Positions 23,681 to 32,307 of a stretch of 60,439 nt of DNA are shown in pieces. Where the stretch lies: assembly GCA_017468385.1 (NCBI GenBank), contig JAFUIQ010000027.1, forward strand, positions 1 through 60,439, given 5' to 3'. Source of the stretch: Clostridia bacterium (GTDB lineage Bacteria > Bacillota > Clostridia > Oscillospirales > CAG-272). How positions within the stretch are numbered: the first letter of the stretch is position 1; every line of letters starts with the position of its first letter. A program made the translations under genes and the position numbers. The notes beneath the pieces are model-generated. The model saw only the letters and a list, made by a program, of their open reading frames with translations. It was not told where the DNA came from and did not search any database.

Positions 23681-24976
23681 ATGGAAAAAATCGTTGTTCG
23701 CGGCGGAAATCCGCTTTTTGGCAACGTCGAGGTAAGCGGTATGAAAAATGCCGCCCTGCCTATAATATATGCGTGTGTTCTTGTAAAAAATAAGTGCATC
23801 ATCGAAAACATCCCCGGCGTGCGGGACGTGACGGTTTCCTTCAACATCCTGCGTTCCATGGGTGCCTCCATTCGTATGCTGTCCAAAAACACCTACGAAA
23901 TCGATTGCACCAATATCGATATCGAGTCCGTACCCGTGGATTCCTTCCGCAAGATGCGAGCCTCTTATTATCTGCTCGGTGCGGAACTGGGCCGTATGGG
24001 ACGGGCTAAGGTTGGTTTCCCCGGCGGCTGTGACTTCGGCGAGCGCCCCATTGATCAGCATATCAAGGGATTTGAGGCACTGGGCGGCGTGGTCGATCTG
24101 GAAAACGGCAACATCTCCATCGAGGCCAAGGACGGCAAACTGGTGGGTACGAATATCTTCTTTGATCTGGTGTCTGTCGGTGCCACCATCAACATCATGC
24201 TGGCGGCGGCTACTGCGGAGGGTACTACCATCATCGATAATGCGGCCCGTGAGCCCCATATCGTTGACCTGGCCAACTTCCTCAACACCTGCGGCGCCAA
24301 TATCCGCGGTGCGGGTACCGATATGATCAAGATCAAAGGTGTTCCCAGCCTGCACGGTTGTACCTATGCCATCATCCCCGATATGATCGAGGCGGGCACG
24401 TTTATGATCGCGGCGGCGGCTACCGGCGGCTGTGTGCGTATCAATAATGTTATTCCTAAGCATCTGGAGTCCATCGCGGCCAAGCTGGATGAAATCGGTG
24501 TAACGGTGGAGGAGCTGGACGATGCGGTTCTCGTAAAGGGCAGTCATGAAATGACCCGTACCAGCGTGAAAACCCATCCCTATCCCGGATTCCCCACGGA
24601 TATGCATCCCCAGATGACGGTGCTGTTGTCCCAGGCTAAAGGTGTCAGCTACATCACCGAAGGCGTGTATGAAAACCGCTTCCGCTATGTGGATGAGCTT
24701 CGCCGCATGGGTGCGCAGATCAAGGTGGACGGCCGGACCGCTATTATTGAGGGCGGCGAAAAGTTGAGCGCGGCTCCCGTAAAAGCAGTGGATCTTCGCG
24801 GCGGCGTGGCTATGATCATTGCCGGATTGATTGCCGAGGGTGAGACCGAGGTGGAAGATATCCATCTCATTGAGCGCGGATACGATGATATCGTGGGCAA
24901 ACTGCAGCGCATCGGTGCGGACATCCGCAAGGTGATTCTGCCCGACGATGAAAATACACTGGCCAAAGCAAACTAA
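23681..24976 (+). CDS. murA: UDP-N-acetylglucosamine 1-carboxyvinyltransferase
   Basis: 431 aa, of standard length. It starts MEKIVVRGGNPLFGNVEVSGMKNAALPI and carries the catalytic loop GGCDFGERPIDQH with Cys117, the residue alkylated by fosfomycin in this family. Other conserved motifs are TDMHPQMTVLL, RF.YVDELRRMGA and the C-terminal DLRGGVAMIIAGLIAEG..IERGYDDI. The enzyme adds enolpyruvate from PEP to UDP-GlcNAc, the first committed step of peptidoglycan synthesis. There is no Shine-Dalgarno site directly ahead of the ATG (see leader). Its place behind the WalRK cluster is consistent with the wall theme of the region. Confidence 0.96.
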   Translation: MEKIVVRGGNPLFGNVEVSGMKNAALPIIYACVLVKNKCIIENIPGVRDVTVSFNILRSMGASIRMLSKNTYEIDCTNIDIESVPVDSFRKMRASYYLLGAELGRMGRAKVGFPGGCDFGERPIDQHIKGFEALGGVVDLENGNISIEAKDGKLVGTNIFFDLVSVGATINIMLAAATAEGTTIIDNAAREPHIVDLANFLNTCGANIRGAGTDMIKIKGVPSLHGCTYAIIPDMIEAGTFMIAAAATGGCVRINNVIPKHLESIAAKLDEIGVTVEELDDAVLVKGSHEMTRTSVKTHPYPGFPTDMHPQMTVLLSQAKGVSYITEGVYENRFRYVDELRRMGAQIKVDGRTAIIEGGEKLSAAPVKAVDLRGGVAMIIAGLIAEGETEVEDIHLIERGYDDIVGKLQRIGADIRKVILPDDENTLAKAN

Positions 24977-25001
24977 TAAATCTTAATAGAGGTATAAAAC
25001 A

Positions 25002-25205
25002 ATGGTAGTTACAAAAGACACAATTATCGGCGATGTTCTGGATTATGATGTAGAAACCGCCAAGTTCTTCTTTGAAATCGGCATGCACTGCCTCGGATGC
25101 CCTGCATCCCGCGGTGAGAGCATTGAGGACGCTTGTGCTGTGCACAACACCGATCCCACCGAATTGGTGAAGAAGCTGAACGAGTATTTCGCTGAAAAGA
25201 AATAA
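25002..25205 (+). CDS. DUF1858 domain protein (ScdA-N-like)
   Basis: 67 aa. It has the DUF1858 pattern IGDVLDYDVETAKFFFEIGMHCLGCPASRGESIEDACAVHNTDPTELVKKLNEY, with the CLGC pair (Cys24 and Cys27) typical of the family. Related domains occur at the N-terminus of iron-sulfur repair proteins (ScdA/RIC) and with hybrid-cluster-type proteins, so a redox or metal role is likely. A terminator follows directly. Confidence 0.88.
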   Translation: MVVTKDTIIGDVLDYDVETAKFFFEIGMHCLGCPASRGESIEDACAVHNTDPTELVKKLNEYFAEKK

Positions 25206-25211
25206 GAGAAT

Positions 25212-25236
25212 AAACGGCGGGGTAACCCGCCGTTTT
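25212..25236 (+). terminator. Terminator after the DUF1858 gene
   Basis: AAACGGCGGG, loop GTAA, CCCGCCGTTTT. It ends only eight bases before the start of trmK, so trmK probably has its own promoter or relies on read-through. Confidence 0.85.
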
Positions 25237-25243
25237 GCATAGT

Positions 25244-25972
25244 ATGATGAAAGAGTTACATGATTTGCCCATGACCGATGCCCGCCTGCGGCTGGCGGCA
25301 TCCTTTGTCCGTCCCGGATGCATCCCCTGTGATGTGGGAACGGATCATGGTTATCTGCCGATCTGGCTGATTTTGTCCGGTATCTGCCCCCGGGCTGTGG
25401 TGTCCGACGTGAATGCGTCCCCTTTGGATAACGCCCGGGAAAATGCCGCCCGCTTCGGCTGTATGTCCCGCCTGTCTTTTTATCTGGCGGACGGCCTGAA
25501 CGAAATCGATTTGGAAAAAGAGCAGGTGCAGGATATTCTCATCTGCGGTATGGGCGGCGAGTTGATCGCGCGGATTCTGGAGAATTCCGACTATACCCGC
25601 CGGGAAGGTGTGAAATGCATTTTGCAGCCCATGTCCTCCATTGTGGATCTGCGGCAGTATCTGGCACGCCGCGGATACCGGATCGAGGACGAAAAACTGG
25701 CGGGCGCGGCGGGGAAAATCTATACCTGTCTCCATGTGTCCTACGATGGCGTGGTCCGGGCCCCGTCCCCTGTGGAACTGCTTCTCGGCGAGGCCCACAT
25801 ACGCCGAGGCCGGGCGGGGAGTCAGTGGTTTTCCGATTATCTGCTTCGTGAGATCCGCTCTGTCCGGAAACGCCGGAACGGCCTCGCCGCCGGCGGACAT
25901 GATACTGCCTTTGAGGATGATCTCCTGGCGGAACTGCAAAAAATTGCTGAAAGTGAAGGTGTTGCACTATGA
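25244..25972 (+). CDS. trmK: tRNA (adenine-N1)-methyltransferase, TrmK family
   Basis: 242 aa if started at ATG 25244; ATG 25247 and 25271 are also possible and no clear Shine-Dalgarno decides. The Rossmann methyltransferase has the SAM loop CDVGTDHGYLPIWL, DVNASPLDNARENA and the family motif CGMGGELIARIL, followed by a coiled C-terminal part. TrmK methylates N1 of A22 in tRNA-Ser and some others. It overlaps the Nif3-like gene by four bases, the same pair as in many Firmicutes (trmK-yqfO). Confidence 0.92.
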   Translation: MMKELHDLPMTDARLRLAASFVRPGCIPCDVGTDHGYLPIWLILSGICPRAVVSDVNASPLDNARENAARFGCMSRLSFYLADGLNEIDLEKEQVQDILICGMGGELIARILENSDYTRREGVKCILQPMSSIVDLRQYLARRGYRIEDEKLAGAAGKIYTCLHVSYDGVVRAPSPVELLLGEAHIRRGRAGSQWFSDYLLREIRSVRKRRNGLAAGGHDTAFEDDLLAELQKIAESEGVAL

Positions 25973-26733
25973 CGATTCGCGACTTGTACCGCGCCCTTGA
26001 TGAAATGTATCCCCGATCCCTTTCCTGCGAGTGGGATAACGACGGATTTATGCTCTGCGCCGCTCCGGACAGGGAAGTGACCCGTGTTATGCTTGCATTG
26101 GATGCGTCTGACGAGGCAATTTCCTATGCGGCGGAGAATGGGTGTCAGGTGCTTCTTACCCATCATCCTCTGTTGTTTCGTCCTTTGCGCAGCGTTACTC
26201 CCGATTCTTTGAGCGGGAAACGTGCTTTGACCGCAGTCCGCTCCGATGTGGCGATCATGTCCTTTCACACCCGTCTGGATGCGGGGCAGGGCGGCGTAAA
26301 CGATGCCCTGGTGGAAGCGCTGGGATTCACCTCGGCCGGTACTTTTGGCGATGACGGTGCTCCCACGTTGGGACGGATCGTTCATCTGAATGAAGAAATG
26401 CCCCTGGCGGATTTTGCCGCCCACGTGAAGGCCAGATTGGGATGTCCCATGATCCAGTATGCGGGCAAACGGCCTGTCAAGACGGTGGCTGTAGTTGGCG
26501 GCGGTGGAGGGGATTTTATTTATCCCGCTTTGGCCGCTGGCGCTGATACGCTGATCACCGGCGATGCGGGCTACAATATTACCCTGGATGCAGCAGACGA
26601 CGGCATCAACGTGATCCAGGCCGGTCACTACTACACGGAGGCACCTGTCCTGTCCCGCCTGGCGGATATTTGCCGGAAGCTCACCGGTGCAGAGTGCCTG
26701 TTCTTCGACAGCAATCCCATCAAAGTCCTGTAA
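25969..26733 (+). CDS. Nif3-like dinuclear metal-centre protein (YqfO family)
   Basis: 254 aa starting in an ATGA overlap with trmK. Family motifs are CEWDNDGFMLC at the start, LLTHHPLLFRPLRSV with the metal-binding His pair, SFHTRLDAGQGGVNDAL, and the C-terminal GDAGYN..DAADDGINVIQAGHYYTE. Nif3/YbgI proteins form hexamers with two metals per subunit and have been linked to GTP cyclohydrolase I type 2 or folate-related activity, but a firm role is unknown. This version lacks the extra middle domain of longer YqfO proteins. Confidence 0.92.
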   Translation: MTIRDLYRALDEMYPRSLSCEWDNDGFMLCAAPDREVTRVMLALDASDEAISYAAENGCQVLLTHHPLLFRPLRSVTPDSLSGKRALTAVRSDVAIMSFHTRLDAGQGGVNDALVEALGFTSAGTFGDDGAPTLGRIVHLNEEMPLADFAAHVKARLGCPMIQYAGKRPVKTVAVVGGGGGDFIYPALAAGADTLITGDAGYNITLDAADDGINVIQAGHYYTEAPVLSRLADICRKLTGAECLFFDSNPIKVL

Positions 26734-26737
26734 ATCA

Positions 26738-26772
26738 AAGAACGCAGAATCAGCCGATTCTGCGTTTTTCTT
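26738..26772. terminator. Bidirectional terminator between convergent genes
   Basis: AACGCAGAATC, loop AGCC, GATTCTGCGTT followed by a T-run; the A-rich left side makes it usable for the minus-strand gene too. Confidence 0.85.
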
Positions 26773-26777
26773 TATGA

Positions 26778-27398
26778 TTATTCTCTTACCGCAATAAATT
26801 CCTTTGCATAGGGAAGTGTCATGATCCAGTCGCACAGCACGTGCCACTCCGCCAACTTGTGATAGCGGCGGGCATAATAAATGTTGCTCAGATTTTCGTA
26901 GTTCAGGGTGCAGGTGCGCATCTGATTGTAGGAGGAGGGGAGCAGCTGAATCATGTCGTGCCAGTAAGACAGCTCTTTGGTCTCCACAAACTTCACGCGC
27001 TGCTTCTCCAGCAGGGCGATCACGGAATCCAGACAAGTGAGCGCTTCCTCGCTCATGCGGTCACAGCTGAAATCGGCTCTCTCAAAGGATTTGGCGTGAA
27101 TCTTATGCATGGTGGAGGTGGAGTTGGCCACCGTGCCTACCTTGTAGGTGTCGAATTCCTTCCACCAGTACAGCGGCGCAGTGATATCCACCGATACGAA
27201 AATCTGCCGCAGGAATTTGCGGTGGTCCGTGCCGGCGACGGCAAGCCGATGTCCGAAATCCACGTCCACCGGCCCCAGTGTGAAAACGCCGTTCTCGTCG
27301 TACCCACTGTCGCTTTTCGCCCAACTGTTCATGGGATTGCGGGCGCCGCGGATGGCATTGTCCAGATTCATAACGGAGGTTCTTTCAATTTGGATCAT
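26778..27398 (-). CDS. Conserved hypothetical protein, possibly ThyX-related
   Basis: 206 aa from ATG 27398, seven bases after AAGGAG. No signal or membrane span. Segments such as MRNPM-like ARNPMNSWAKSD, AGTDHRKFLRQIFVSVDITAPLYWWKEFDTYKVGT, STMHKIHAKSF and YNQMRTCTLNYENLSNIYYARRYHKLAEWHVLCDWIMTLPY belong to a protein type I remember from Firmicutes genomes and phages. The arrangement of His, Arg and Asn residues recalls flavin-dependent thymidylate synthase (ThyX), but the RHRxxxSxxxxS signature is not present. I would call it a ThyX-like protein of unknown activity. It has a perfect own promoter. Confidence 0.7.
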   Translation of the reverse strand: MIQIERTSVMNLDNAIRGARNPMNSWAKSDSGYDENGVFTLGPVDVDFGHRLAVAGTDHRKFLRQIFVSVDITAPLYWWKEFDTYKVGTVANSTSTMHKIHAKSFERADFSCDRMSEEALTCLDSVIALLEKQRVKFVETKELSYWHDMIQLLPSSYNQMRTCTLNYENLSNIYYARRYHKLAEWHVLCDWIMTLPYAKEFIAVRE

Positions 27399-27435
27399 GG
27401 CGGACTCCTTTGTTCGTCGCGATATATTTACTGAT

Positions 27436-27464
27436 ATTATAGTACAAAAACGGAGCAATGTCAA
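27436..27464 (-). promoter_or_regulatory. Consensus promoter of the ThyX-like gene
   Basis: On the minus strand TTGACA (27464-27459), a 17-base spacer and TATAAT (27441-27436), a perfect sigma-A consensus, about 38 bases before the ATG. Confidence 0.88.
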
Positions 27465-27585
27465 TTTAGCTTGCCAAAATATTCGAATCATCGAATAAAT
27501 GTGTGATTTGTGGTAAAAATACCTTCGCAGGAATTTAGAAAATCCATCCCCATGTGCGAGAGTGCAGGGGAGAAAGGTTGAAACC

Positions 27586-28350
27586 ATGAATAACAGCAAG
27601 CAAGTAAACAGACAAAACCGCGTTCTTGTGATTACCATCGCCGTGATTCTCGCTTTTGCCGCCGTGCTGGTGTGCCTGACTGTGATGCAGGATCGCCGTG
27701 AGAAACCCGCGCCGATCCCTCCCGCCGATTCCGCAACCGATACGGGAACGGCCGGAAATCCCCCCACCACATCACATACGAATAAGGAACCCCCCGTGCC
27801 CCTGGCACCGGCCGATTCAGCCGACACCACAGCACCGGGTGAGTCGGACACCACCGCCGCCATGGAGCCGGAGGAAATCGTTGAGCCGGTGAATGCGGCA
27901 GATGTTCTGCCGAACTTCATTGCACCGGTAGCCGGGATGGTGACAAAATCCCATCAGGTGGATGTGCCCGTGTATTCGCTGACCATGAACGATTACCGCA
28001 CCCATTGCGGTGTGGATATCGTGTCCACCAGTGGATCTGCGGTATGTGCCGCGGCGGACGGGAAGATTGCCGAGATCTGGGAAGAGCCCATGATGGGCGT
28101 GTGCCTGTCCATTGAGCACACAGGCGGTGCGCGCAGTATCTATAAAAATCTGGCACCGCAGCTGCCGGACGGCGTGGTTGTCGGTGCGTCGGTGAAGGTG
28201 GGCGATCGGATTGCCGCCATCGGTGAAAGTGCTTTGATGGAGGTGGCGGAATCACCCCACCTTCATTACGAATTGGAGATCGACGGTGTGTGTGTGAACC
28301 CGGCGGACTATATGCTCATCGGATCCGAGGATACCGGGTACGAAGGATAA
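27586..28350 (+). CDS. Membrane-anchored M23 peptidase (LytM-type)
   Basis: 254 aa from ATG 27586, nine bases after AAAGG. One N-terminal span (about 15-37), a long Pro/Thr/Asp linker (about 45-105) and an M23 domain. The zinc site is intact: HCGVDI supplies His and Asp and HLHYE the second His pair. It thus should be an active peptidoglycan endopeptidase facing outward. SpoIIQ of spore formers has the same topology and a similar domain; with no other sporulation gene nearby this is only possible. A terminator follows. Confidence 0.87.
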   Translation: MNNSKQVNRQNRVLVITIAVILAFAAVLVCLTVMQDRREKPAPIPPADSATDTGTAGNPPTTSHTNKEPPVPLAPADSADTTAPGESDTTAAMEPEEIVEPVNAADVLPNFIAPVAGMVTKSHQVDVPVYSLTMNDYRTHCGVDIVSTSGSAVCAAADGKIAEIWEEPMMGVCLSIEHTGGARSIYKNLAPQLPDGVVVGASVKVGDRIAAIGESALMEVAESPHLHYELEIDGVCVNPADYMLIGSEDTGYEG

Positions 28351-28358
28351 AGAACATG

Positions 28359-28396
28359 GCGGGACTGTCGTTTGGTACGGCGGTCCCGCTGTTTTT
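28359..28396 (+). terminator. Terminator after the M23 peptidase gene
   Basis: A 12-bp stem (GCGGGACTGTCG with CGGCGGTCCCGC, including G-U pairs), seven-base loop and TTTTT. Confidence 0.75.
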
Positions 28397-28529
28397 GGGG
28401 AATTTTCGTGAAAAACAGAATGTTCACACAGATTCACTTGATTTTGGCCGCTGACGTGGTATCATATAATAGAATACGTATAGCCCGCATATATTGAATG
28501 GAAATGATGCTTTAACGGGGTACTGCACT

Positions 28530-31500
28530 ATGCATAAAAAATCGTCTTTGGCCGTTCGTGCAGCAGCGCTGCTTCTTTCGTTCGTCCTTTCTGCTGTGCT
28601 GTTTGCCGGATGCAGAGAAAACGAGGGGGAGATCCTTTCCTGCGCTCTTACTCCGGTGGAGACGGGGGCGGATGTGCCTGCACTGCGGGCGTTGATCGAT
28701 CCGGCCAGTGAAGTGCGCGGTGTGTACATTGCATCGGTGTATAATATTGATTTCCCCAGCAAGCCGGATCTGAGTGCCGCCTCCCTCAAAAAAGAGATCG
28801 ACGATATTCTGGATACCATGGCGACGGCCGGACTGAATACGGTGTATTTTCAGGTGCGTCCCGCCTGCGATGCTCTGTACAACTCGGATATTTTCCCCGT
28901 GTCCCAAGCTCTGTCCACCAAAGGCAAGCTGGTGATGGATCCCCTGGCCTATCTGGTGGAGCAGGCGCATAAACGGAATATCTTTGTGCACGCCTGGGTC
29001 AATCCCCTGCGGGTGTCCACCGGATCGGAAGCCAATCCCAATGTGAAGGTGGAGAATCTTCCCGAGGGAAATCCTGCCAAGGCCCACCCCGAGTGGGCGG
29101 TTGCCTATGCGGACGGACGGCTGTATTTTGATCCCGGTATCCCGGAGGTGCGGCAGCTGATTGCCGACGGTGTGCGGGAAATTGTGGCGGGATACGACGT
29201 GGACGGCGTCATTTTCGACGATTACTTTTATCCCTATCCCGTCACGCTGAAGGATGGCACCATCGCTCTCTTTGATGATGATGCCTCATACGCCGCTTAC
29301 GGCGGCACTATGGCCCGTGCGGATTGGCGGCGGGAGAATGTCAATAAAATGATCAAAGCCGTCTACGACGCCGTAAAAGGTGTCAGCGAGGACGTGCAGT
29401 TCGGCGTATCCCCCTTCGGTATCTGGAAAAACGATAACGGTACGAACGGCGGCTCCGCTACGCGGGGCATGCAGTCCTATTTCTCCATCTACTGCGATCC
29501 CCTCGCCTGGGCGGAGGGTGGATACATCGATTATCTCGCACCCCAGATTTATTGGCGATTCTCCACTGAGGTGGCTCCCTTTGGGGAGTTGGCGCGCTGG
29601 TGGAACCGGATGCTGGACGGCACAGGCGTTGATTTTCTCGTCTCCCATGCCGCCTATAATTACGATGTGTGGGCATCCCCCGAGGGGGAGATGGCGGAGC
29701 AGGTGCAGTTTGCGCGCAGTGAGCTGACCTACCGGGGCAGTATTTTTTACGGATACGATGAGATCCGCCGCAACGCCTTCTCCTTGCGGGACGAATTGCT
29801 GAAAGTGTATGCAGAGAACATACTGTACGTGACCCCGTCGCCCACCGGCGAGGCGCCCTTTGTCACATCCCCCCCCAGCGGCACCTATGTGAATGCATCC
29901 GGGACGTACCTGGTCGGTTCGTCCTCGCCGGACAAGCCCCTGCGTATGAACGGGCAGCCGGTCAGCCGCACCCGCGGCGGATATTTCTCCGTCTATGTCC
30001 CCCTGGCCAATGGAGAGAACACATTCACCTTCGTACAGGAGGGCGTGACGTATACCCACACCGTTTATCGCGGCACCGCACCGACGGAGCTGAAATCCGG
30101 CGACGTATCCCCCATGGACAAGTTCTCCATATGGGATGTGTCCCCCGCCAGGGATGTCCTCAAAGACAGCGGCAGTACCCTGCAGATCACGTGCACGGCC
30201 CCCGCCGGGTCCATCGTGACTGCCTATCTGGGCAATCTGTCGGTCCGCTTGAAGCAAACCGACACCAAGATGTCCGATAAAGAAAAGTGGATGCCCGCTT
30301 CCTTTGTGGGACAGTTGACGCTGCCGTCCTGTGAATCCGATGAAATCCGGGCCGCAGGCGAGATATTTATTCTGGCCGCATCCGGTGAGGAGGAAGCATC
30401 CGCCACCGGCGCATCCGTGCGCGTCAAGGGACAAAACGCGCTGATTCCCGTGCGTGTCAAAGAGGATCACACGGAACTTAAGGTGGGGATGAATTCCTAT
30501 TATTACGATGATTTTTCCGTCCAGTCTTCCGGCATGACGGACTATGCCCGCTGGCAGGGAAGCGGTATGTATCTGTTGCGCGTGGGCGGGTACGTTTATG
30601 AGGGCGCTGTTGAGGAATTGCCTCTCGATACGCAGATTCCCATCGGAAAATTGCAGAGCGTAACGGTCGGATCCGATGAGGACAACACCTATATTTCCAT
30701 TGGGGTGGATCAGAATATCCCCCACAATGGGACGGTGCGCAACGGTTCCTTTGAATTGACGCTGTATAACGTGGATACGTCCACCGTGCCGAAGGAGATA
30801 CCTGTCGCGGCGAATCCGCTGATCACCGCTGTGCGGGTGGTGTATCCCAATAAGGCCAATTGCGTCCGCTTTGTGTGCACGTTGGTGGATGAAAAAAACT
30901 TCTACGGATTCGATTTTGTGTATGATAAGGACGGCGCCCGCGCCGTTCTGCGCAATCCCCGCAATTTGCCGCTGGACTCCGATGCCCCCTTATCCGGTGT
31001 GCGCATCGTGCTGGATGCGGGCCATGGCGGTGAGGATACAGGTGCCCTTGGCTCCGGTGCGATGCACGAGAAGGATCTGAATCTGGCCGTGACCATGGCG
31101 GCAAAGACACGTCTGGAGGATTTGGGAGCGGAGGTGCTCCTTACCCGAGCGGATGACAGTACCGTATCTCTCACGGAGCGCACGGATTATCTGTGCCGCG
31201 TGCATCCGGATCTGGTCATTTCCATTCACCAGAACTCCATGGAGTATTCCACCGATATTACCCGCGTGCGGGGATCGCTCTGCCTTTGGTGGGCGGACGC
31301 CGGCGTTCTTCTGGCCGACTGTATGTCGGATGCCGTGGCCGATGCTTTGCATCGGTACGAACGGCCGCCGCAGCAGCAGAGGCTGATGCTGTGCCGCAAT
31401 CCCAAATTCCCCTCCGTTTTGGTGGAAGTCGGATTTATGACCAGCGTGGAGGAATACGAGTATATGCTGGATGGCGGTGTTGAGGATGCGGCCGAGGGCA

Positions 31501-31553
31501 TTGCCCGGGGAGTAATCGCCTACTTCGCCGAACAAAAACAATGGATTCAGTGA
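28530..31553 (+). CDS. GHL10 glycosidase-like / N-acetylmuramoyl-L-alanine amidase fusion lipoprotein
   Basis: 1007 aa from ATG 28530. Lipobox LFAGC places it on the outer face of the membrane. About residues 60-400 form a GHL10 (YngK/DUF187-type) TIM-barrel glycosidase-like domain: EVRGVYIASVYNIDFPS, NTVYFQVRPACDALY, VHAWVNPLRV and YDVDGVIFDDYFYPYP. Middle regions look like beta-sandwich modules (~430-800). The C-terminus (from ~822) is an Amidase_3 domain with all zinc and catalytic residues: LDAGHGG (His832), HEKDLN, ISIHQNS and LVEVGFM. It may cut both glycan and peptide bonds of peptidoglycan, or use the first domain for binding. A TATAAT at 28465-28470 is the likely promoter. Confidence 0.9.
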   Translation: MHKKSSLAVRAAALLLSFVLSAVLFAGCRENEGEILSCALTPVETGADVPALRALIDPASEVRGVYIASVYNIDFPSKPDLSAASLKKEIDDILDTMATAGLNTVYFQVRPACDALYNSDIFPVSQALSTKGKLVMDPLAYLVEQAHKRNIFVHAWVNPLRVSTGSEANPNVKVENLPEGNPAKAHPEWAVAYADGRLYFDPGIPEVRQLIADGVREIVAGYDVDGVIFDDYFYPYPVTLKDGTIALFDDDASYAAYGGTMARADWRRENVNKMIKAVYDAVKGVSEDVQFGVSPFGIWKNDNGTNGGSATRGMQSYFSIYCDPLAWAEGGYIDYLAPQIYWRFSTEVAPFGELARWWNRMLDGTGVDFLVSHAAYNYDVWASPEGEMAEQVQFARSELTYRGSIFYGYDEIRRNAFSLRDELLKVYAENILYVTPSPTGEAPFVTSPPSGTYVNASGTYLVGSSSPDKPLRMNGQPVSRTRGGYFSVYVPLANGENTFTFVQEGVTYTHTVYRGTAPTELKSGDVSPMDKFSIWDVSPARDVLKDSGSTLQITCTAPAGSIVTAYLGNLSVRLKQTDTKMSDKEKWMPASFVGQLTLPSCESDEIRAAGEIFILAASGEEEASATGASVRVKGQNALIPVRVKEDHTELKVGMNSYYYDDFSVQSSGMTDYARWQGSGMYLLRVGGYVYEGAVEELPLDTQIPIGKLQSVTVGSDEDNTYISIGVDQNIPHNGTVRNGSFELTLYNVDTSTVPKEIPVAANPLITAVRVVYPNKANCVRFVCTLVDEKNFYGFDFVYDKDGARAVLRNPRNLPLDSDAPLSGVRIVLDAGHGGEDTGALGSGAMHEKDLNLAVTMAAKTRLEDLGAEVLLTRADDSTVSLTERTDYLCRVHPDLVISIHQNSMEYSTDITRVRGSLCLWWADAGVLLADCMSDAVADALHRYERPPQQQRLMLCRNPKFPSVLVEVGFMTSVEEYEYMLDGGVEDAAEGIARGVIAYFAEQKQWIQ

Positions 31554-31578
31554 CAATTATAAATAAGGACAGACAACA

Positions 31579-32292
31579 ATGATAGGTGTTATAGCAAATA
31601 CAATTACGGTTCTGATCGGCAGTCTGTGCGGATTGCTGCTTTGCCGCGGCATTCCCGAGAAGGTATCGGATACGGTGATGCGCGCCATTGGCCTTTGTAC
31701 GTTGTACATCGGTATCAGCGGCGCGCTGGAAGGGGAAAATACGTTGGTGCTGATCCTTTCCATGACCATCGGAACGATGCTCGGTGCGTGGCTGGATATC
31801 GACAAGCACTTCACACAAGCCGTCGAGAAGATCGAGACGAAATTCCGCCGCGGCGACGGAAAGGTTTCCCTGGCGGAAGGGTTTATTTCCGCCAGCCTTC
31901 TGTTTTGCGTGGGTGCCATGACAATCGTCGGTTCCTTGCAGGCTGGATTGACCGGGGATAACCGTATGCTGTTCACCAAGAGCATTCTGGATCTGATCTC
32001 CTCCTTCATTTTTGCATCTACGTTGGGGATCGGCGTGGTCGCATCCGCGGGATTCGTGTTTGTGTTCCAGGGAGCTATCGTGCTGGCGGCCACGTGGCTG
32101 GCCCCTCTGTTGTCGGATGCCGTGATCGCTGAGATGACATGTGCCGGATCGCTGTTGATCGTGGCCTTGGGACTGAATCTGATCGGCGTGACCAAATTGA
32201 AAATCCTCAATTATCTGCCGGCTGTTTTCTTGCCGCTCCTGCTGTGTCCCGTATACGACTGGATTTCTTCGTGGCTGGCTGCCATTCTGTGA
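31579..32292 (+). CDS. DUF554 family membrane protein
   Basis: 237 aa with six to seven hydrophobic spans and almost no loops. The start MIGVIANTITVLIGSLCGLLLCRGIPEK is the family signature, and RAIGLCTLYIGISGAL and SGFVFVFQGA-like segments match. Function is unknown; a small-molecule transporter is likely from topology. AAGGA precedes the ATG, and the response-regulator gene follows 15 bases later, so the three genes 31579-34490 may be one transcript. Confidence 0.9.
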   Translation: MIGVIANTITVLIGSLCGLLLCRGIPEKVSDTVMRAIGLCTLYIGISGALEGENTLVLILSMTIGTMLGAWLDIDKHFTQAVEKIETKFRRGDGKVSLAEGFISASLLFCVGAMTIVGSLQAGLTGDNRMLFTKSILDLISSFIFASTLGIGVVASAGFVFVFQGAIVLAATWLAPLLSDAVIAEMTCAGSLLIVALGLNLIGVTKLKILNYLPAVFLPLLLCPVYDWISSWLAAIL

Positions 32293-32307
32293 CGAAAGGG
32301 GAAAACT

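Noticed and set aside
27586-28350. Definite spoIIQ assignment
   Set aside because: Topology fits, but no other sporulation gene or sigma-F/G promoter was recognised, and general LytM-type peptidases look the same.
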